A stretch of DNA of 19,034 nt from JAVVEW01 sp032251045. GTDB lineage: Bacteria; Pseudomonadota; Gammaproteobacteria; Methylococcales; Methylomonadaceae. The notes below the pieces were generated by a model. The model was not told where the DNA came from. It saw only the letters and a list, made by a program, of their open reading frames with translations, and did not search any database. The stretch covers positions 1 through 19,034 of the forward strand of contig JAVVEW010000045.1 of assembly GCA_032251045.1 (NCBI GenBank), in the 5' to 3' direction. Shown piece after piece: positions 6,708 through 13,393 of this stretch; positions within the stretch are counted from its first letter, which is position 1; each line of letters opens with the position of its first letter. Made by a program: the position numbers and the translations under genes.

Positions 6708-8231
6708 ATGACCACCATTCAAGAAACCGATGTTATCGACAGCATCCACCGCGCCTTGCAGTTTATCTCCTACTACCACCCGGCTGATTTCATCACCGCG
6801 CTGACCCGCGCCTACCAGCGCGAGCAAAACCCCAGCGCCAAAGACGCCATCCGGCAAATGCTGGTCAATTCCAGATTATGCGCCCTGGGCAAACGGCCGA
6901 TTTGCCAGGACACCGGCATTGTCACCGTGTTCATTGAGGTGGGCATGGCCGTGCGCTGGCAAGCCGATATGAGCCTGGAAGATATGGTCAACGAAGGCGT
7001 GCGCCGAGCCTACACCGACCCGGACAATATATTGCGCGCTTCCATCGTCGCCGACCCGGCCGGTCAACGGCAAAACACCGGTGACAACACCCCGGCAGTG
7101 ATTCACACCCAGTTGGTGCCCGGCGACCAAGTCACGGTTAACATCGCCGCTAAAGGCGGCGGCTCGGAAGCCAAGGCCCGACTGGGCATGCTCAACCCGT
7201 CCGATGACATTGTCGAATGGGTACTGAACACGGTGCCGACGCTGGGCGCGGGCTGGTGTCCGCCGGGTATTTTAGGTATCGGTATCGGCGGCACCGCCGA
7301 AAAAGCCATGCTTCTGGCCAAGGAAGCGTGCATGGAGTCGATCGACATCGATCAGTTGATAGCGCGTGGCGCACAAACCACCGCCGAACAGTTGCGCCTT
7401 GAGCTTTACCAACGGGTCAATGACTTGGGTATTGGCGCGCAGGGTTTGGGCGGGCTGACTACGGTGCTGGATGTCAAAGTCAAGGACTATCCCACCCATG
7501 CCGCCAACAAACCGGTGGCCATTATCCCCAACTGCGCCGCCACCCGGCATGTGCATTTTCAGCTCGATGGTTCGGGTCCTGCGGAATTCACCCCGCCCGA
7601 TTTATCTTTGTGGCCTGAGCTTGACAGCGATACCGCTGGCGACGCCTTGTCGGTAGATTTGAACCACTTGACTCACGAGCAGATTCAGCAGTGGCGGCCC
7701 GGCCAGACGCTGCTGCTGTCCGGTGATTTGCTGACCGGGCGCGATGCCGCCCATAAACGCTTGATCGAGCTGTTAGACCGGGGCGAAAAACTCCCCGAAG
7801 GCGTCGATTTCACCAACAAGCTTATCTATTACGTCGGCCCGGTCGATCCGGTTGGCGATGAAGTGGTCGGCCCTGCCGGCCCGACCACCGCGACCCGGAT
7901 GGATAAATTCACCGAACCCTTGCTCGCCAAAACCGGGCTATTAGGCATGATCGGCAAGGCCGAACGCGGGCCAAAAGCCATTGAAGCGATTAAAAAACAC
8001 CGTGCGGTTTATCTGATCGCGGTCGGCGGCGCGGCTTACCTGGTGGCCAAGGCGATTCGAAAGGCGGAACTGGTGGCGTTCGAAGATTTAGGCATGGAAG
8101 CGATTTACCGGTTCACGGTGGAGAACATGCCGGTCACCGTGGCCGTGGATAGCGGTGGCCAGTCGATTCATCAAATGGGCCCTGCACACTGGCGACAGAC
8201 GCTGCATTCAATCACGCCCGTCAGCGATTAA
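6708..8231 (+). CDS. Class I (iron-sulfur) fumarate hydratase
   Basis: Catalyses the reversible hydration of fumarate to L-malate in the TCA cycle. It is the oxygen-sensitive [4Fe-4S] type (FumA/FumB family), here 507 residues against about 548 in E. coli FumA. Three cysteines have the expected surroundings and spacing for cluster binding: C66 in PICQDTG, C184 in GWCPPGILGIGIGG and C276 in PNCAATRHVHF. The gaps of 118 and 92 are close to those in E. coli FumA. The N-terminal two thirds is the alpha (cluster) part. The C-terminal part, from about 320, is the beta domain, with LLSGDLLTGRDAAHKR and the GPTTATRMD segment. The ATG at 6708 lies 23 bp after tsaD with GAGA about 9 bases upstream. I give no symbol because FumA, FumB and related names are assigned by paralogue. 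The family call is firm. Confidence 0.97.
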   Translation: MTTIQETDVIDSIHRALQFISYYHPADFITALTRAYQREQNPSAKDAIRQMLVNSRLCALGKRPICQDTGIVTVFIEVGMAVRWQADMSLEDMVNEGVRRAYTDPDNILRASIVADPAGQRQNTGDNTPAVIHTQLVPGDQVTVNIAAKGGGSEAKARLGMLNPSDDIVEWVLNTVPTLGAGWCPPGILGIGIGGTAEKAMLLAKEACMESIDIDQLIARGAQTTAEQLRLELYQRVNDLGIGAQGLGGLTTVLDVKVKDYPTHAANKPVAIIPNCAATRHVHFQLDGSGPAEFTPPDLSLWPELDSDTAGDALSVDLNHLTHEQIQQWRPGQTLLLSGDLLTGRDAAHKRLIELLDRGEKLPEGVDFTNKLIYYVGPVDPVGDEVVGPAGPTTATRMDKFTEPLLAKTGLLGMIGKAERGPKAIEAIKKHRAVYLIAVGGAAYLVAKAIRKAELVAFEDLGMEAIYRFTVENMPVTVAVDSGGQSIHQMGPAHWRQTLHSITPVSD

Positions 8232-8287
8232 ACAGGCGCGTGGCGCGCCATGCCACCCACCACCGATACCAGGACAATGCCTTGCCT

Positions 8288-8926
8288 ATGACAAAATCCA
8301 TCCGATTACTGTTGGTCGATGACCATGCCATTGTTCGTTCAGGATTGCGTATGCTACTGGATAGCCAACCGGATATGACCGTCGTGGCCGAGGCTGAGCG
8401 CGGCGAACAGGCGCTGGCACGACTTTGCCAACAGCGCGCCGACGTTATGATTCTGGATTTATCCATGCCTGGCATCGGCGGCCTGGAGACGCTGCGCCGG
8501 GCTAGACTGCGCTACCAGGACTTGCAGATTCTAGTGCTAAGCGTGCATGATGAGGTCGTTTATCAACAACAAGCGCACTTGATAGGCGCCAGTGGCTTTA
8601 TCAGCAAAGCCGCCAACCCGGAACGGATGCTGGCCGCCGTCAGAGCGCTGGCGCAAGGCAAATCGCACTGGCCGGAACTGCCTGGTGGTGAGGAAGCTAC
8701 CGGCCTGAAAGCTGTGATTGATGGCTTTAATACCCGGGAGTTTGAGGTTTTTTGTCGATTGGCCAAAGGACTGTCGGTGGCAAGAATCGCCGAGGAATTG
8801 TGCGTAAGCTACAAAACCGTTGCCAATTATGGCACCTGTGTGCGCCGCAAATTACAAGTCAGCAGCACCGCAGAATTGGCCAATATCGCCAGGGCGCTGG
8901 GTGTTTTACCTAACCACATGCCTTAA
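8288..8926 (+). CDS. NarL/LuxR-type two-component response regulator (orphan)
   Basis: A DNA-binding response regulator of 212 residues. The receiver domain has the acidic pair D11-D12 (LLLVDDHAIVRSG), the phospho-acceptor D57 in MILDLSMPG, the switch residue S85 (LVLSVHDE) and K107 (GFISKA). A linker leads to a LuxR/NarL helix-turn-helix at about 150-205 (REFEVFCRLAKGLSVARIAEE, then VSYKTVANYGTCVRRKL). The domain order is that of UvrY/GacA and FixJ-like regulators. I start at the ATG at 8288 because MTKSIRLLLVDD fits the family; the frame is open back to 8240 but the extra 16 residues are not receiver-like. AGGA lies about 13 bases upstream, rather far. No histidine kinase is present in the window, so its partner and targets are unknown. 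The fumarase ends 56 bp upstream on the same strand; read-through is possible. Confidence 0.93.
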   Translation: MTKSIRLLLVDDHAIVRSGLRMLLDSQPDMTVVAEAERGEQALARLCQQRADVMILDLSMPGIGGLETLRRARLRYQDLQILVLSVHDEVVYQQQAHLIGASGFISKAANPERMLAAVRALAQGKSHWPELPGGEEATGLKAVIDGFNTREFEVFCRLAKGLSVARIAEELCVSYKTVANYGTCVRRKLQVSSTAELANIARALGVLPNHMP

Positions 8927-8950
8927 AAACACATTTCCGACCGGGGAATG
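8925..8950 (-). terminator. Intrinsic terminator after the HExxH protease-like gene
   Basis: On the minus strand CATTCCC (8944-8950) pairs with GGAAATG (8932-8938) over 7 bp including one G-U, around a 5-nt loop. TG and then a run of five T residues (8925-8929) follow. The hairpin begins 2 nt after the stop codon of the minus-strand gene, and its T run overlaps the stop codon of the convergent response regulator. It can also form on the plus-strand transcript but has no T run there, so it is best assigned to the minus strand. Confidence 0.6.
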
Positions 8951-8952
8951 AA

Positions 8953-9654
8953 TCAGGCAGCTCGCAGTGGTCGCGAGGCGCGGTATTGTTCGATGAGTAA
9001 CAATAAATGCTCGCAATCGATGCTCTCTGGCTGCGCTTCTAAGAGGTGTTTGACCAGATGCTCAATGATGCGCCAATTCCAGGAGTTTTTTACGAACTCA
9101 CAGGCTTGTCGATAAATTTCCTGTAATTTTTGTGTCTTTAGACCAGGGTCGGCTATTAAACCATCCAGATAGGCCATGCACTGGTTGATATCAATTTCCC
9201 CGCCGTAGTGACGCGCCAGAATCGTCAACGGCAGTAAATCATGGCAAAAAACCTCGCCATCCCGTTCGGCTATGTAGCGAGCTTCTGCTAAAGGGCCAAC
9301 CAATAGATTGAACACATCCGCCTCAACCGCTGCCTGATAGGCATTTTTCTCTTGCGGTGAATAATAGCCACTGCATTCAAGAACGGTAACCGGAAGATTG
9401 TCTAACAGATGTCCGCCCTGTACGGTGGCGAGATTTTTGTGCCCTGACCGCGCCATCGTGGCCTGTTCAGTTTTTTTTGCAAAACAACCTAAATGAATTT
9501 GAAAAAAAACTGGCGGCAAATCCTTGCTGCGATTGCCTAGAATGATGGCCACAGCATGGCCCGCCTCGTGAAAAACGGTGCGTTTGACCAGGTCATCATG
9601 CCAAATACCTTGCCATAAAGAATCCGATTCAACTACCGCAGAAATTACGTTCAT
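8953..9654 (-). CDS. Stand-alone FtsH/M41-like HExxH metalloprotease-domain protein
   Basis: A 233-residue protein I cannot name. It carries a zinc protease motif FHEAGHAVAI (HEAGH at residues 29-33), the exact form found in the M41 peptidase domain of FtsH. Further on, LLVGPLAEARYIAE (118-131) resembles the FtsH LAGRAAE helix. CHDLLPLTILARHYGG near 137-152 resembles FtsH's NDL...IAR segment, which would make D139 the third zinc ligand. There is no AAA+ ATPase domain, no signal peptide and no membrane helix, so it would be a free cytosolic protein. The ATG at 9652-9654 is preferred because GGGAGG lies 7 bases upstream; an upstream ATG at 9747 adds 31 Cys/Gly-rich residues with no ribosome site. 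Peptidase activity, substrate and partner are unknown; a catalytically active protease is an inference from the motif. Confidence 0.75.
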   Translation of the reverse strand: MNVISAVVESDSLWQGIWHDDLVKRTVFHEAGHAVAIILGNRSKDLPPVFFQIHLGCFAKKTEQATMARSGHKNLATVQGGHLLDNLPVTVLECSGYYSPQEKNAYQAAVEADVFNLLVGPLAEARYIAERDGEVFCHDLLPLTILARHYGGEIDINQCMAYLDGLIADPGLKTQKLQEIYRQACEFVKNSWNWRIIEHLVKHLLEAQPESIDCEHLLLLIEQYRASRPLRAA

Positions 9655-9729
9655 GATCACGCCTCCCGAATAACAACCGCTAAAACAACCACCAGAGGTC
9701 AGTTTAGGCACTTCATTCATAAAAGAGAA

Positions 9730-9746
9730 TGCGGCATATTGCCGCA
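9730..9746 (-). promoter_or_regulatory. Perfect 7-bp palindrome upstream of the HExxH gene
   Basis: TGCGGCA and TGCCGCA form a perfect 7-bp inverted repeat with a 3-nt spacer, centred about 84 bp before the preferred start of the minus-strand HExxH gene. On that strand it is followed by a pyrimidine run (TTCTCTTTT). It could be an operator for a dimeric repressor, or an RNA hairpin acting as attenuator. Which one, if either, cannot be decided from sequence. Confidence 0.35.
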
Positions 9747-9889
9747 CGATATACGGCAGACGCGTATTTAATCTCCGTCTATTTTCTGAATAAAAACATT
9801 TATTTGCTGTAGCCTACAAGAAAGTAAATCAAATAACACAGTTATTTAAGGCCAATTCCTGCAACAACACAGGCTTGACAAACAGACCG

Positions 9890-10699
9890 TCACGGCTTAG
9901 CAAACTTCAATGTCATCCGGTCGCTTTCGCCAATGGCCTGGTAACGCGCTCGATCTTGCGCCTTAAGACGCAATGTCGGCGGCAACGTCCAGACTCCAGC
10001 GGGATAGTCTTTGCTATCTTTAGGGTTGGCATTGATTTCACTGGCGGCAACATATCGAAAACCGGCTTGCTGCGCCAATTCCTTAACTTGACGCTCGGTG
10101 ACATAACCGGTTTCAATTTGCACCGCCAGCGAGGTATCGGGTGCCGCCCGATGTTCAACCACACCCAAAATACCGCCTGGCTTCAAAGCCTTGAACATCG
10201 CTGCAAAAACCTGTGTCGCAGTCCCCGATTTCAGCCAGTTATGCACATTGCGAAAGGTTAACACCCGATCCACACCACCTTCCGGCGCGATGGCCACAGC
10301 TTTCGGTGGCCCTAGCGTTGTTACGATAACCTGGTTATATAACGCTGGCTGGGCGGCAAGCTTGGCATCAAATTTGGCTCGCCCTTGCTGGAAAAATGCT
10401 ACATGAGACTCGGGATCAAAATGCGCAGCATACAATTGACCACGATCACGCAACCATGGCGCGAGAATTTCGGTGTACCAACCTTTCCCAGGCCAGATTT
10501 CAACCACGGCATGTGTCGGTTGAACGTCAAAAAAGGTCAGGGTTTTGGCGGGATGACGGAAAGCGTCACGCGCTTGATTGGCGGCACTGCGGTGCTCGCC
10601 GTTAAGCACATCGCTCAAACCGACCTCGTCAGCTTGTGCCAAGGCCACTTGCCAACTGAATGCCAGGCTGACAACCCCTAAACCTACACTGATACGCAT
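9890..10699 (-). CDS. Exported SAM-dependent methyltransferase-like protein (COG4798 type)
   Basis: A 269-residue protein with a classic cleavable signal peptide (MRISVGLGVVSLAFSWQVALA, likely cut after ALA at about 21). A class I methyltransferase fold follows. Motif I reads VVEIWPGKGWYTE near 65-77, where the usual first glycine is replaced but GxG is kept. FRNVHNWL (149-156) and LKPGGILGVVEHRA (172-185) match the predicted-methyltransferase family with exported members. Its presumed place is the periplasm, where SAM is not expected, so the true substrate or even the cofactor use is unknown. The ATG has AGGAG 5 bases upstream. It is a single gene between the HExxH gene (235 bp downstream on the same strand) and anmK (84 bp upstream). 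Activity is inferred from fold only. Confidence 0.85.
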   Translation of the reverse strand: MRISVGLGVVSLAFSWQVALAQADEVGLSDVLNGEHRSAANQARDAFRHPAKTLTFFDVQPTHAVVEIWPGKGWYTEILAPWLRDRGQLYAAHFDPESHVAFFQQGRAKFDAKLAAQPALYNQVIVTTLGPPKAVAIAPEGGVDRVLTFRNVHNWLKSGTATQVFAAMFKALKPGGILGVVEHRAAPDTSLAVQIETGYVTERQVKELAQQAGFRYVAASEINANPKDSKDYPAGVWTLPPTLRLKAQDRARYQAIGESDRMTLKFAKP

Positions 10700-10783
10700 A
10701 ACATCTCCTGAGCGTTGCTGTTGAAATTAACCTTGGCTTAGGGCCTGTACCGCCCTGCCCTTTAATTTGAATTGTTTTGCCGC

Positions 10784-11893
10784 TTAAATAGGGTAGATAC
10801 CTCCCAGCACGACCGGATGCGCCGCGCCCGTCACCGATGGCAGGTTGCCTGGCCTCGCCTGTAAGGTTTGCCGGGCCAGCCAGGCAAACGCCATGGCTTC
10901 GACACAATCCGGGTCGATACCATAAGCGGTGCTGCTGACGACGGTTAGCGGCGCCAGCCGCTGACTGAGCTTGCGCATCAGCCATTGATTGAAAGCCCCA
11001 CCGCCGCAAACAATCACGCGATCCGGGGGATTGGGACTAGCGGCCAGCGCCATGCTTAGCGATTCCACGGTCAACGCCAACAAGGTGGCTTGAATGTCGG
11101 CCGGCCGATAGTTGTTGATAGCGACTTTACCCTGCAACCAGTCCAGATTGAAATATTCCTTGCCCGTGCTTTTCGGCATGGGTTTGGCAAAATAAGCATC
11201 GTCCAGCAAAACAGCCAGCACCTCTGGCAAGACCTGACCGGTAGCCGCCCATTGACCATCGCGATCATAAGCCTCATCAAGCAGCTCTTCGATCCAGGCA
11301 TCCAGTAAACCATTGCCGGGGCCGCTATCAAAGCCCAGCACCGCCGTTGCCGCGTCATTTGGCAAGACCGTGATATTGGCAATACCGCCAATGTTGACAA
11401 TGGCACGCGTTTCGCCGGCACCACCCCAGATTGCCTGGTGAAAAGCCGGCACCAAGGGCGCACCTTGACCACCTGCAGCTAAATCACGGCGGCGAAAATC
11501 AGCCACCGTGGTAATACCGCAATGCTCGACAATACGATTCGGGTCGCCCATTTGCAGGCAAAAAGAACAATCGGCATCCGGGTGGTGATATAACGTCAAC
11601 CCATGACTGCCGATGGCGTTAACCTGGCCTTTGTCAACGCCGGCCTGGCTCAACAAAGCCTGCACGGTGGCGGCGAATTGCGCGCCCAGCAAGGTGTCGA
11701 GACGGCCTAGCTCCTGCAAATCAACTGCTGCCTGGGCGCTGACCACCGCTTTCAGCCGGGCTTTGAATGCGGCATTGAACGGTTGGTAAACAAAAGCCTT
11801 CAAGCGGCCCGGCGGTTCGGAAAAATCGACCAAAGCAGCGTCAATACCATCGAGACTGGTGCCGGACATTAAGCCAATGTAATACTCTGACAC
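10784..11893 (-). CDS. anmK: Anhydro-N-acetylmuramic acid kinase AnmK
   Basis: Phosphorylates and opens 1,6-anhydro-MurNAc, released from murein by lytic transglycosylases, giving MurNAc-6-phosphate for cell-wall recycling in the cytosol. It is 369 residues, the usual length. The N-terminus YYIGLMSGTSLDGIDAALVDF is diagnostic. GFDSGPGNGLLDAW places the catalytic aspartate at D189 (D182 in E. coli), and VNIGGIANIT and VIVCGGGAFN are the nucleotide-binding segments of the ASKHA fold. The start is GTG at 11891-11893, three bases after the stop of the M23 peptidase gene, with no own Shine-Dalgarno, so it is probably translationally coupled to it. The pair anmK with an M23 peptidase next to a divergent tyrS is also found in Pseudomonas. 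Identification is firm. Confidence 0.98.
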   Translation of the reverse strand: MSEYYIGLMSGTSLDGIDAALVDFSEPPGRLKAFVYQPFNAAFKARLKAVVSAQAAVDLQELGRLDTLLGAQFAATVQALLSQAGVDKGQVNAIGSHGLTLYHHPDADCSFCLQMGDPNRIVEHCGITTVADFRRRDLAAGGQGAPLVPAFHQAIWGGAGETRAIVNIGGIANITVLPNDAATAVLGFDSGPGNGLLDAWIEELLDEAYDRDGQWAATGQVLPEVLAVLLDDAYFAKPMPKSTGKEYFNLDWLQGKVAINNYRPADIQATLLALTVESLSMALAASPNPPDRVIVCGGGAFNQWLMRKLSQRLAPLTVVSSTAYGIDPDCVEAMAFAWLARQTLQARPGNLPSVTGAAHPVVLGGIYPI

Positions 11894-11896
11894 AGG

Positions 11897-13162
11897 CTAG
11901 TTTTGTGCGATCTGAACCGCTTCAAGCTGTTGCAGCTGCGACTGTGCTTGCTGCTGAAAACTCGCCCATTGAGACCGGGTAATCGCAGGCGCATTAGGTA
12001 ACGCCACGGTCAGTGGATTTTTATGCACGCCATCCACACGGAATTCGTAATGCAGATGCGGGCCAGTCGCCAGGCCTGATTGCCCGATATAACCGATAAC
12101 CTGGCCTTGCTTGACCGCTTTACCTACATGCAGATTGCGCTGAAAGCGGGATAAATGGCCGTATAAAGTGCTGTAATGCTCGCCATGTTGCACGATGACA
12201 CAGCGACCATAACCACCTTTCCAGCCTTGAAAGGCAATTTTACCTTCTGCCGTAGTTTTAATCGGCGTGCCGGTTGGCGCGGCGTAATCTACGCCTTTAT
12301 GCGCACGGATTTTATTGAGAACCGGATGCTTGCGATGCAAGTTGAAATGTGAACTGATGCGGGCAAATTCCACAGGTGAGCGCAAAAACGCTGTTCTCAA
12401 GCTACGACCATCGGGACGATAGTAAGCGCCCTGACCGCTTTTGTCGGCAAAATATACGGCCTGATAGGTTTTACCCTGAGCTTTGAATTCCGCCGCCAGA
12501 ATACGCCCTGGGTAGACATCATGTCCATCGGCCTGCCCTTGCTCATAGACCAGCTTAAACGCATCCCCTGGTTGCAGCTCATGGGCAAAATCGATGTCAT
12601 AGGCAAAAATATCGGCCAACTGCGCCAATACGCGCCTCGGAATACCGGCTTGTTGACCATCGGCAAACAAAGAATGATGAATAACGGCCTTTGCGGTGAC
12701 TGGTGTCATGGTTATGAGCGCGCGTTGCCACTGACAGGTAAAGCCTTGTTGGTCACGCACCGCCACCAGTTTTTCCAACGCGTTTTTCAGGTAACTCAGC
12801 TCACGCAGCACACCCGATTCAGCAATGGTAAACTGTAACCGTTTGCCCGCTTTTATTCGATGAAAAGCCTTAGCCTCGGGCGTGTTCAGCAGTTGCCCTA
12901 AATCCTTGAGGTTAAGGCTGTACAACTGGAAAATCTCCGACAAGGTCTGACCTGGCTGAATTTCGTGATCGATCACTCGCTCCACAGCCAACCGTGACTG
13001 AGACACTAGATCTTGCGATATTTCGGTAAGGTTACGCTCGACCGCTTGGGTTAACCCGGCGGGCGGTTCACCAAGTTGAGGCTGAATCAAGGCGAAACTG
13101 ACTGAGGTGACCATCGCCGCGCCAAAGCCAAGAGAAACTGTTTTCAGAGGTTTATGGATCAT
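11897..13162 (-). CDS. Murein DD-endopeptidase, M23 family (MepM-like)
   Basis: Predicted periplasmic, membrane-anchored peptidoglycan endopeptidase of 421 residues. One hydrophobic segment near residues 8-26 acts as a signal anchor. Then comes an OapA/LysM-like domain at about 66-110 (HEIQPGQTLSEIFQLYSLNL), a middle domain of the MepM/YebA type, and the M23 (lysostaphin) catalytic domain at about 275-385. Zinc ligands are visible: H288 and D292 in HKGVDYA and H371 in GPHLHYEF; H336 and H369 are the expected catalytic histidines. MepM in E. coli cuts D-Ala-mDAP crosslinks to allow wall growth. It is the first gene of a pair with anmK (3 bp gap), which links murein cleavage with recycling, and is divergent from tyrS. 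No clear ribosome site precedes the ATG. I leave the symbol empty because the E. coli paralogues MepM, MepH and others are hard to separate here. Confidence 0.93.
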   Translation of the reverse strand: MIHKPLKTVSLGFGAAMVTSVSFALIQPQLGEPPAGLTQAVERNLTEISQDLVSQSRLAVERVIDHEIQPGQTLSEIFQLYSLNLKDLGQLLNTPEAKAFHRIKAGKRLQFTIAESGVLRELSYLKNALEKLVAVRDQQGFTCQWQRALITMTPVTAKAVIHHSLFADGQQAGIPRRVLAQLADIFAYDIDFAHELQPGDAFKLVYEQGQADGHDVYPGRILAAEFKAQGKTYQAVYFADKSGQGAYYRPDGRSLRTAFLRSPVEFARISSHFNLHRKHPVLNKIRAHKGVDYAAPTGTPIKTTAEGKIAFQGWKGGYGRCVIVQHGEHYSTLYGHLSRFQRNLHVGKAVKQGQVIGYIGQSGLATGPHLHYEFRVDGVHKNPLTVALPNAPAITRSQWASFQQQAQSQLQQLEAVQIAQN

Positions 13163-13210
13163 GGATGATTAGCAACTGAAGATAAGCAAGACGAAAATTT
13201 CAGACGACTA

Positions 13211-13314
13211 GGGCATATATTCCCCAACCATGAAACGACGGATATTGACTATAAAACCCAGACCAGGCATAGACTTCGTTCAGGGTAACATGCGTGAAGT
13301 CGTTTCGAATGCCC
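13211..13314. repeat. Nested inverted repeats in the M23 peptidase/tyrS divergent region
   Basis: GGGCAT (13211-13216) and GAAACGAC (13232-13239) recur as their complements GTCGTTTC (13299-13306) and ATGCCC (13309-13314) in mirrored order. A further GACTTC (13272-13277)/GAAGTC (13296-13301) pair lies inside. They sit in the 231-bp intergenic region that must hold both divergent promoters. An 8-bp match alone is expected by chance about once in a region of this size, so only the nesting is mildly suggestive of a regulatory structure. I find no strong -35/-10 pair on either strand here. Confidence 0.25.
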
Positions 13315-13393
13315 GTTAAAAATAGATCATAATAGCTTAAGACTATAAAAGCTTTAACTTAACACTCTCTTAAAAAATCTGTAAGGAGCAAAC

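Noticed and set aside
8240..8287. N-terminal extension of the response regulator by 16 residues
   Set aside because: The receiver domain begins at the later ATG (8288) and the extra residues are not family-like. The palindrome TGGCGCGCCA at 8241-8250 is a 10-bp GC match likely by chance.
9655..9747. Longer form of the HExxH protein starting at 9747
   Set aside because: The ATG at 9654 has GGGAGG at good distance; the upstream start has none, and its codons run through the palindrome.
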